Shown piece by piece: positions 57,465 through 64,000 of a DNA stretch of 64,000 nt. How positions within the stretch are numbered: position 1 is the stretch's first letter; every line of letters starts with the position of its first letter. Both the position numbers and the translations under genes were made by a program. This DNA is from Streptomyces sp. ITFR-21 (GTDB taxonomy: Bacteria > Actinomycetota > Actinomycetes > Streptomycetales > Streptomycetaceae): NCBI RefSeq assembly GCF_031844685.1, contig NZ_CP134605.1, positions 4,151,001 through 4,215,000 on the forward strand. The letters are read 5' to 3'. The notes beneath the pieces were generated by a model. That model searched no databases, was not told the origin of the DNA, and saw only the letters and a program-made list of their open reading frames with translations.

Positions 57465-58586
57465 GTGACAGAGATCGAGATCGGGCGGGGCAAGCGAGGC
57501 CGCAGGGCATACTCGTTCGACGACATCGCGGTGGTGCCGAGCCGGCGGACCCGGGACCCCGAAGAGGTCTCGATCACCTGGCAGATCGACGCCTACCGTT
57601 TCGAACTGCCGTTCCTGGCCGCGCCCATGGACTCCGTGGTGTCGCCGGAGACGGCGATCCGGATCGGGAACCTGGGCGGGCTCGGGGTGCTGAACCTCGA
57701 AGGGCTCTGGACCCGGTACGAGGACCCGGAGCCGCTGCTCGCGGAGATCTCCGAGCTGGACGACCACCGGGCCACCTCCCGGCTCCAGGAGATCTACGCC
57801 GCCCCGGTCCGCGAGGAGCTGATCGGCCAGCGGATCAAGGAGGTACGGGACGCGGGCGTCGTCACGGCCGCGGCGCTGTCCCCGCAGCGCACCGCCCAGT
57901 TCTCCAAGGCCGTGGTGGACGCGGGTGTCGACCTGTTCGTCATCCGCGGTACGACGGTCTCCGCCGAGCACGTCTCCGGCTCGCACGAGCCACTGAACCT
58001 CAAGCAGTTCATCTACGAGCTGGACGTGCCGGTGATCGTCGGCGGCTGCGCCACCTACACCGCGGCCCTGCACCTGATGCGGACCGGCGCGGCGGGCGTC
58101 CTGGTCGGCTTCGGCGGCGGCGCCGCGCACACCACCCGCAACGTCCTGGGCATCCAGGTGCCGATGGCCACCGCGGTGGCCGACGTGGCCGCGGCCCGCC
58201 GCGACTACATGGACGAGTCCGGCGGCCGGTACGTGCACGTCATCGCCGACGGCGGCTTCGGCGCCAGCGGCGACCTGCCCAAGGCCATCGCCTGCGGCGC
58301 GGACGCGGTGATGATGGGCTCCCCGCTGGCCCGCGCCACCGACGCGCCCGGCCGCGGCTTCCACTGGGGCATGGAGGCGGTCAACACCGAGCTGCCGCGC
58401 GGCAAGCGGATGAACCTCGGCACCGCCGGCACGACCGAGGAGATCCTGCTCGGCCCCTCGCACGCTCCCGACGGCTCGATGAACTTCTTCGGCGCGCTGC
58501 GCCGCTCGATGGCGACCACCGGGTACTCGGACCTGAAGGAGTTCCAGCGCGTCGAGGTGACGGTCTCACCGACCCACCACCGCTGA
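57465..58586 (+). CDS. guaB3: GuaB3-family IMP dehydrogenase-related protein
   Basis: From GTG 57465 the protein has 373 residues and begins TEIEIGRGKRGRRAYSFDDI. It is a TIM-barrel relative of IMPDH without CBS domains. The segment that should carry the catalytic cysteine (GSICTT in GuaB) has no equivalent; the matching strand reads VDLFVIRGTTVSAEHVS. This agrees with the mycobacterial GuaB3 type, encoded beside IMPDH and of unsettled function. A GATACT at 57424-57429 may be part of its own promoter. Confidence 0.9.
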   Translation: MTEIEIGRGKRGRRAYSFDDIAVVPSRRTRDPEEVSITWQIDAYRFELPFLAAPMDSVVSPETAIRIGNLGGLGVLNLEGLWTRYEDPEPLLAEISELDDHRATSRLQEIYAAPVREELIGQRIKEVRDAGVVTAAALSPQRTAQFSKAVVDAGVDLFVIRGTTVSAEHVSGSHEPLNLKQFIYELDVPVIVGGCATYTAALHLMRTGAAGVLVGFGGGAAHTTRNVLGIQVPMATAVADVAAARRDYMDESGGRYVHVIADGGFGASGDLPKAIACGADAVMMGSPLARATDAPGRGFHWGMEAVNTELPRGKRMNLGTAGTTEEILLGPSHAPDGSMNFFGALRRSMATTGYSDLKEFQRVEVTVSPTHHR

Positions 58587-58634
58587 CCCGCCGCTCCGGG
58601 CGGTGACCGCTGGCCCGCCGCTCCGGGCGGTGAC
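58581..58634 (+). repeat. 27-base tandem duplication with hairpins at the guaB3 end
   Basis: CGCTGRCCCGCCGCTCCGGG plus CGGTGAC is present twice in tandem (58581-58607, 58608-58634), differing at one base. The first copy contains the guaB3 stop codon. Each copy holds CCGCC...GGCGG, so the pair may act as a double terminator. Confidence 0.85.
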
Positions 58635-58758
58635 CGCTGACCCACCCGCCGCCGGCCCGCCGCCGCCTGTCACGCCGCCGGCCGCGGCGGCGACGGGCGC
58701 CCGTACCGCGGCCGCGGACGCGCGCCTGCCGCGGTTCCGGTACGGGCGGCGCCGCCGC

Positions 58759-60036
58759 CTACAGCCGCGCCGCCGCGCCCGCCGGGGTCGCCCCCCGGGT
58801 GTCCAGCATGAGCTGCGCCTTCACCGCCAGGCCCTGCAGGTCGTATGTGCGGTGGTGCTGCAGCAGCAGCGTCAGGTCGGCCTCGGCGGCGGCCTCCCAG
58901 AGCGAGTCGGCGCGCGGCACCGGGCGGTCCAGCACCCGCCACTGCGGGACGTACGGGTCGTGGTAGGCGAGCTGCGCGCCGAGCTCGATCAGGCGGGAGC
59001 CGATCTCGCGGGCGGGGGCGCCGTCCTGCTCGGCGAGGTCGGCCTTGTAGGTGACGCCGAGCAGCAGCACGCGGGCGCCGCGCAGCGACTTGCCGTGCTC
59101 GTTGAGCAGGGCCGCGGCGCGCTGGACGACGTAGCGCGGCATCCGGCCGTTGACCTCCCGGGCGAGCTCGACCATCCGCAGCGGGTGGCCGGGCAGCCGG
59201 GGGCGGCCGGCCGGCCCGGCGGGGAAGGCGGGGGCCGTGTTGGGGTCCAGGGCGGCGGCCGGGCCGCCCACGCCGGGGCCGGGGCGGAACGCCTGGAAGC
59301 CGAACGGCTTGGTCTCCGCGCACCGGATCACGTCCCACAGGTCGACGCCGAGGTCGTGGCAGAAGACCGCCATCTCGTTGGCGAAGGCGATGTTGACGTG
59401 CCGGTAGTTGGTCTCCATCAGCTTGACCGTCTCGGCCTCGCGCAGGCCGCGGGCCCGGACCACCCGCTCGGTGAGCCGGCCGTAGAAGGCGGCGGCGGCC
59501 TCGGTGCAGGCGGGGGTGCAGCCGCCGACCACCTTGGGGGTGTTGGCGAGGTGGAAGTCGCGGTTGCCGGGGTCGAGGCGGCTGGGGGAGTAGGCGAGGT
59601 GGAAGTCCCGGCCGGCCCGCAGCCCGCCGGACTCCAGCAGCGGGCGCAGGAACCCCTCGGTGGTGCCCGGGTAGACGGCCGACTCCAGGACCACCGTGGT
59701 GTGCGGGCGCAGGTGGGCGGCCAGCGCGCGGGCGGCGGCGGCCACCTCGCCGAGGTCCGGCGTCTGGTCGGGGCCGAGCGGGGTGGGGACGCACACGACG
59801 GCGGTCCTGACCCGGCCGAGCACCCGGGGATCGGTGGTGGCGCGGAAGCCGCCGGCCAGCATCCGGCGCAGGTCGGGGGCGGAGACGGTGCCGGAGGGCA
59901 CCCGGCCGGCGTTGGTCTCCGCCACCGCCGCCGGATCGGTGTCGTAGCCGATGGTGTTCACTCCGGCGGCGGTGGCCGCCTGCGCGAGCGCGAGTCCGGT
60001 GTGGCCGAGGCCGAGTACGGCGAGGTCTGCGGGCAT
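58759..60036 (-). CDS. Nucleotide-sugar dehydrogenase-like protein lacking the catalytic cysteine
   Basis: The 425-residue protein has the UDP-glucose/UDP-HexNAc dehydrogenase layout. The Rossmann motif VLGLGHTGLALAQAA is at 7-21, VPTPLGPDQTPDL near 83-95, and ETVKLMETNYRHVNIAFANE at 202-221. The C-terminal domain has LLLGVTYKADLAEQDGAP. The active-site loop, normally GVGGHCIPVDP, here reads GVGGPAAALDP at about 255-265, so the catalytic cysteine and its neighbours are missing. It therefore may not oxidise to the uronic acid. It stands alone between guaB3 and the glycerol-3-phosphate dehydrogenase. Confidence 0.85.
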   Translation of the reverse strand: MPADLAVLGLGHTGLALAQAATAAGVNTIGYDTDPAAVAETNAGRVPSGTVSAPDLRRMLAGGFRATTDPRVLGRVRTAVVCVPTPLGPDQTPDLGEVAAAARALAAHLRPHTTVVLESAVYPGTTEGFLRPLLESGGLRAGRDFHLAYSPSRLDPGNRDFHLANTPKVVGGCTPACTEAAAAFYGRLTERVVRARGLREAETVKLMETNYRHVNIAFANEMAVFCHDLGVDLWDVIRCAETKPFGFQAFRPGPGVGGPAAALDPNTAPAFPAGPAGRPRLPGHPLRMVELAREVNGRMPRYVVQRAAALLNEHGKSLRGARVLLLGVTYKADLAEQDGAPAREIGSRLIELGAQLAYHDPYVPQWRVLDRPVPRADSLWEAAAEADLTLLLQHHRTYDLQGLAVKAQLMLDTRGATPAGAAARL

Positions 60037-60228
60037 GGGCTTCGGTCCTCCACGAAGGGACTCACGAACAGCTGTAAAGCAGGCTAACCAGACAAATCAC
60101 TGATATGACCGTGCGGCGCGCCGTGCCGCCGCGGACGCTTCAAGGTGGCCGGTCCCGGGCAGGTCGATCACTATCGGGGAGAGAGATCCACGGACACCCG
60201 ACCGCGAGCGCCAGGTACGGAGGCACCG

Positions 60229-61935
60229 ATGCGCGACACAACTCTCGGCCCGGCTGAACGGGCCGCGGCCCTGGCCCGAATGGCCGAGCAGGAGCTGGAC
60301 ATCCTGGTGGTGGGCGGCGGAGTGGTGGGCGCCGGCACCGCGCTGGACGCCGCCACCCGCGGCCTGTCGGTCGGCATCGTCGAGGCCCGCGACTGGGCCT
60401 CCGGCACCTCCAGCCGCTCCAGCAAGCTCATCCACGGCGGCCTGCGCTACCTGGAGATGCTCGACTTCGCCCTGGTCCGCGAGGCGCTCAAGGAGCGCGG
60501 CCTGCTGCTGGAGCGGCTGGCCCCGCACCTGGTCAAGCCGGTCCCGTTCCTGTACCCGCTCCAGCACAGGGGATGGGAGCGGCTCTACGCCGGATCCGGG
60601 GTGGCGCTGTACGACGCGATGTCGGTGTCGTCCGGGCACGGCCGCGGCCTGCCGGTCCACCGCCACCTGACCCGCAAGCGCGCCTTGCAGGCGGCGCCGG
60701 CGCTGCGCAGGGACGCCCTCGTCGGCGCCCTCCAGTACTACGACGCCCAGGTCGACGACGCCCGCCTGGTGGTCACCCTGGTGCGGACCGCCAGCGCCTA
60801 CGGGGCCCACGTCGCCAACGCGGCGCGGGTGGTCGCCTTCCTCCGGGAGGGTGAGCGCGTCGTCGGCGCCCGGGTGCAGGACGTGGAGGCCGGCGGCGAG
60901 TACGAGGTCAGGGCCCGCCAGGTGGTCAACGCCACCGGCGTGTGGACCGACGACACCCAGGGGCTGATCCACGAGCGCGGCCATCTGCACGTGCGCGCGT
61001 CCAAAGGTGTCCACCTGGTGGTCCCCAAGGACCGGATCCACTCGAACACCGGGCTGATCCTGCGTACCGAGAAGAGCGTGCTCTTCGTGATCCCGTGGGG
61101 CAGACACTGGATCGTCGGCACCACCGACACCGACTGGAGCCTGGACAAGGCGCACCCGGCCGCCTCCAGCGCCGATATCGACTACGTGCTCGAACACGTC
61201 AACTCCGTCCTCGCCACCCCGCTCACCAGGGACGACGTACAGGGCGTCTACGCCGGGCTGCGCCCGCTGCTGGCCGGCGAGTCGGACGCCACCAGCAAGC
61301 TGTCCCGCGAGCACACCGTCGCCCACCCACTGCCGGGCATGGTCGTGGTGGCCGGCGGCAAGTTCACCACCTACCGGGTGATGGCCAGGGACGCCGTCGA
61401 CGAGGCGGTGCACGGCCTGGACCGCAGGGTCGCCGACTGCTGCACCGAGGACGTGCCGCTGGCCGGCGCCGAGGGCTACCACGCGATGTGGAACGCCCGC
61501 GCCCGCATCGCCGCCCGCACCGGGGTCCACGTCGCCCGGGTGGAGCACCTGCTCAACCGGTACGGCTCCCTCGCCGACGAGGTGCTGGCGCTGATCGAGA
61601 AGACGCCGTCGCTGGGCGCGCCGCTGGCCGCCGCCGACGACTACCTGCGCGCCGAGGTGGTCTACGCCGCCGCGGCCGAGGGCGCCCGTCACCTGGAGGA
61701 CGTGCTGACCCGCAGGACCCGGATCTCCATCGAGACCTTCGACCGCGGCACGCGCAGCGCCCGGGAGGCGGCCGAGCTGATGGCCCTGGTGCTGGGCTGG
61801 GACCAGGACCAGATCGACCGGGAGGTCGCGTACTACGAGAAGCGGGTGGAGGCCGAGCGCGAGTCGCAGCTCCAGCCCGACGACCAGACCGCGGATGCGG
61901 CGCGGGTCGGCGCGCCGGATATCGTTCCGCTGTAG
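60229..61935 (+). CDS. glpD: Aerobic glycerol-3-phosphate dehydrogenase (FAD)
   Basis: GlpD oxidises glycerol-3-phosphate to dihydroxyacetone phosphate and passes electrons to quinone at the membrane. ATG 60229 after GGAGG gives 568 residues. The FAD motif ILVVGGGVVGAGTALDA is at about 25-41, SSRSSKLIHGGLRYLE follows, and VVVAGGKFTTYRVMA lies near 377. The C-terminal helical domain is complete. An in-frame ATG at 60145 would add 28 weak residues. No glycerol kinase or facilitator is adjacent. Confidence 0.96.
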   Translation: MRDTTLGPAERAAALARMAEQELDILVVGGGVVGAGTALDAATRGLSVGIVEARDWASGTSSRSSKLIHGGLRYLEMLDFALVREALKERGLLLERLAPHLVKPVPFLYPLQHRGWERLYAGSGVALYDAMSVSSGHGRGLPVHRHLTRKRALQAAPALRRDALVGALQYYDAQVDDARLVVTLVRTASAYGAHVANAARVVAFLREGERVVGARVQDVEAGGEYEVRARQVVNATGVWTDDTQGLIHERGHLHVRASKGVHLVVPKDRIHSNTGLILRTEKSVLFVIPWGRHWIVGTTDTDWSLDKAHPAASSADIDYVLEHVNSVLATPLTRDDVQGVYAGLRPLLAGESDATSKLSREHTVAHPLPGMVVVAGGKFTTYRVMARDAVDEAVHGLDRRVADCCTEDVPLAGAEGYHAMWNARARIAARTGVHVARVEHLLNRYGSLADEVLALIEKTPSLGAPLAAADDYLRAEVVYAAAAEGARHLEDVLTRRTRISIETFDRGTRSAREAAELMALVLGWDQDQIDREVAYYEKRVEAERESQLQPDDQTADAARVGAPDIVPL

Positions 61936-61994
61936 ACGGGAGGACCCTGGCCGCGGGCGCGACACGCGCACGGGGCACGGGTGGAGGACGCGAA

Positions 61995-63758
61995 ATGGTC
62001 GGACAGGGCGACGAGGGGCGGTTGGTCGCGGGCCGGTACCGGCTGCTGGAGCGGATCGGCCGCGGCGGCATGGGCACGGTGTGGCGGGCCGAGGACGAGC
62101 TGCTCGGCCGCCAGGTCGCGGTCAAGAAGCTGCACCCGCCGCAGCCGCACATGGCCGACGACGAACTCGCCACCCTCTTCGAACGCACCCGGCGCGAGGC
62201 CCGCGCCGCGGCCCGGATCAGCCACCCCAACGTGATCGTCGTGCACGACGTGGTCGACGACGCCGGGCTGCCGTCCATCGTCATGGAGTACGTGCCGTCG
62301 GTGACGCTCGGCGAACTCCTCAAGCGGGAGGGCCCGCTGCCGGTGGCCGAGGCGGCCCGGATCGGCCGCGGCATGGTCGCCGCGCTGCGGGCCGCGCACC
62401 GTGCCGGGGTGCTGCACCGCGACGTGAAGCCCGGCAACGTCCTGCTCGGTGTCGAGGGCGGCAGCTCCGCCGCCGACGGCGACGGGGGAGGCCGGGTGGT
62501 GCTCACCGACTTCGGCATCGCCCAGGCGTCCGGCACCTCCACGCTGACCCGCACCGGGGAGATCATCGGCTCCATCGACTTCCTGTCGCCCGAGCGCATC
62601 CGCGGCGTCCCGCCGGGCCCCGAGGCCGACCTGTGGGCGCTGGGCGCCACCCTCTACCAGGCGGTCGAGGGCACCTCGCCGTTCCGCCGGCCGACCGCGA
62701 TCGAGACGGCGTACGCCATCGCCGAGGAACCCGTCGCGCCGGCGCCCAACGCGGGCGACCTCACGACGGTGATCGCCGGCCTGCTCGCCAAGGAGCCGGC
62801 CCGGCGGCTGTCCGCGGCGGAGGCCGAGCGGCTGCTGCGGCTGCCCGCCTCCGAGCAGGACACCGCGCTGGTCGGGCGGTTCACCGCCAGGCCCGACGAA
62901 CTGCCGACCGCGACGGCCGTCCGCGGCTTCGGACCGATACCGGGCGCGCCGGGCGCACCGGGTGGGCCGCGCATACCCAAGACCCCCGGCGTCCCGCAGC
63001 CGGGACCGATACCGCAGTACGCGCGCAGCGCGTACGGACCGCACACCCCGCTGCCCGCGGGGCCCCCGCCGCCGGCAGGGCCGGGCGGGCGGCGCCGCGG
63101 GCGCGCCGCGGGCGGCTGGGTCGCCGCGGCGGTCGCGGTCGTCGTCGTGGCCGGCGGCGCCTACGCGGTGAGCCAGCGGGGCGGCGGCGCCGGCCCGGAC
63201 GCGAAACCCACCGGCAGCGGCCCCACCGCGCCGGCCACGACGGTCGCGACCGCCACCACGCCCGCGCCGTCGACCGCTCCCGCCGTCACCACCCCGCCTC
63301 CGCCGCCGGTCCCGGCGGGCTACCACCTGTTCAGCAACCCCGACCGCGGCTACTCCCTGCCGGTGCCCGACGGCTGGACCAAACAGGTCACGCACGACGG
63401 CGAACAGGTGGACTTCATCGACCCGACGCAGCGGATCGACCTCAAGATCAGCTCGCTGGACTTCGCCAGCACCAGCCCGTACGCGCACTGGACGTCCCTG
63501 GAGTCCCAGACCCGCGGGCAGGTCGACGACTACCACCGCGAACGGCTCGATCCCACCACGCGGTTCGGCGACCCGGCGGCCATCTGGGAGTTCACCTTCC
63601 AGGGGTCGGTGCGCGAGTACCACGCGATCGACCTGGGCTTCGGCAGGCCCGGCCAGACCGAGTACGCGGTCTACCTGTCCGCCCCCGACGCCGAGTGGGA
63701 CCGGCAGCGGCCGGTGTTCGACACGGCCGTGGCCGGTTTCCGGCAATCCGGCGGATAG
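61995..63758 (+). CDS. Membrane-anchored Ser/Thr protein kinase
   Basis: ATG 61995 after GGAGG gives 587 residues. The PknB-type kinase domain spans about 14-285, with GRGGMGTVW, the lysine K44 in VAVKK, HRDVKPGN at 141-148 and DFG at 172-174. A Pro/Gly-rich linker leads to one membrane helix at about 374-392 after GRRRGR. The extracellular part has a Pro/Thr-rich spacer and then a domain of about 140 residues (YHLFSNPDRGYSLPVPDGWT to the end) that is not a PASTA repeat. It may sense an envelope signal; the ligand is unknown. Starts further upstream fall inside glpD. Confidence 0.93.
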   Translation: MVGQGDEGRLVAGRYRLLERIGRGGMGTVWRAEDELLGRQVAVKKLHPPQPHMADDELATLFERTRREARAAARISHPNVIVVHDVVDDAGLPSIVMEYVPSVTLGELLKREGPLPVAEAARIGRGMVAALRAAHRAGVLHRDVKPGNVLLGVEGGSSAADGDGGGRVVLTDFGIAQASGTSTLTRTGEIIGSIDFLSPERIRGVPPGPEADLWALGATLYQAVEGTSPFRRPTAIETAYAIAEEPVAPAPNAGDLTTVIAGLLAKEPARRLSAAEAERLLRLPASEQDTALVGRFTARPDELPTATAVRGFGPIPGAPGAPGGPRIPKTPGVPQPGPIPQYARSAYGPHTPLPAGPPPPAGPGGRRRGRAAGGWVAAAVAVVVVAGGAYAVSQRGGGAGPDAKPTGSGPTAPATTVATATTPAPSTAPAVTTPPPPPVPAGYHLFSNPDRGYSLPVPDGWTKQVTHDGEQVDFIDPTQRIDLKISSLDFASTSPYAHWTSLESQTRGQVDDYHRERLDPTTRFGDPAAIWEFTFQGSVREYHAIDLGFGRPGQTEYAVYLSAPDAEWDRQRPVFDTAVAGFRQSGG

Positions 63759-64000
63759 GTCTGGTTGGCTTCCGCCTCCCCCGTTCGGCGATGATGGCTG
63801 TCTGCACTGCCCGCGGCGCGCCGCTCCCCGGCGCGGCGTTCCGTACCGCACCGCGCCGATCGCACCGCCCGTACCGCCCGCACGGCCCGTACCGCAGCAC
63901 CCGGGCGCCGCACCGTCCGATACCCCGAACCGCCGCCAGACCGCCGCCAGACCGCCCGACAGACCGCCCGACAGACCGCCTGACAACGCCGGCACAGCAG
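63759..64000. other. GC-rich repetitive spacer at the window edge
   Basis: No gene is supported. From about 63845 the sequence is built of short units such as CGTACCGCCC. It ends in three to four copies of CAGACCGCC-type units (AGACCGCCCGAC at about 63950-63985). A neighbouring gene beyond the edge may own part of this region. Confidence 0.5.

Noticed and set aside
61833..63995. A 720-codon minus-strand open frame over the kinase gene
   Set aside because: The kinase on the plus strand has all catalytic motifs; the antisense translation has only repeated Gly/Arg/Ala text.

Overview
The window is high-GC actinobacterial chromosome. The protein sequences and gene order (fusA-tuf, S10/spc/alpha ribosomal clusters, secY-adk-map, groES-groEL1, a WhiB-like gene, bldM, shbA, guaB-guaB3) match the core of Streptomyces-type genomes (Streptomycetaceae), and BldM looks essentially identical to the Streptomyces protein. 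One feature argues against a plain S. coelicolor-like genome: a zinc-type rpsD lies between rpsK and rpoA, whereas S. coelicolor encodes S4 elsewhere. I therefore place the organism in Streptomycetaceae without naming a genus.

Layout. 1-2.65 kb holds the end of fusA and tuf. 2.7-4.3 kb, between tuf and rpsJ, is a mosaic of truncated genes (STAS, MFS transporter, GlgX-like and acyltransferase pieces). 4.7-22.1 kb is the ribosomal supercluster: rpsJ to rpsQ (S10), rplN to rplO (spc), secY-adk-map, then infA-rpmJ-rpsM-rpsK-rpsD-rpoA-rplQ, with strong hairpins at several operon joints. 22.1-35.5 kb is housekeeping: truA, a membrane-anchored protein, an ABC-F ATPase, rplM-rpsI, glmM, coaA, acpS, nnr, alr, a hydrolase and tsaE.

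35.5-40.2 kb is accessory. The main candidate for an undescribed system is here: a 51-residue Asp-Gly-rich peptide gene overlapping by ATGA a 399-residue protein-isoaspartate-methyltransferase-like gene, followed by an RsbW-like ATPase and an XRE/TPR regulator. No ATP-grasp, LanB/LanC or lasso enzyme is visible, so the pair resembles a minimal aspartimide-forming RiPP (imiditide-like) locus. 40.2-44.0 kb carries a THUMP-like methyltransferase and a tsaD-rimI-tsaB block on the strand opposite to tsaE, suggesting an inversion. 44.7-48.2 kb is a second gene graveyard: an IS5-type transposase tail, a decayed operon with a truncated radical SAM gene, an in-frame amber and TTA codons, and a fused XRE/WYL regulator remnant with twelve perfect 9-bp repeats.

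48.2-50.5 kb is groES-groEL1 under two CIRCE operators. 50.6-53.4 kb has an SDR, a GNAT, an aminotransferase fragment and a WhiB-like gene with a long acidic tail. 53.7-58.6 kb carries bldM behind a textbook sigma-BldN promoter, shbA, guaB and guaB3. 58.7-63.8 kb has a nucleotide-sugar dehydrogenase that lacks its catalytic cysteine motif, a glycerol-3-phosphate dehydrogenase and a membrane Ser/Thr kinase. I saw no tRNA, rRNA or CRISPR array.
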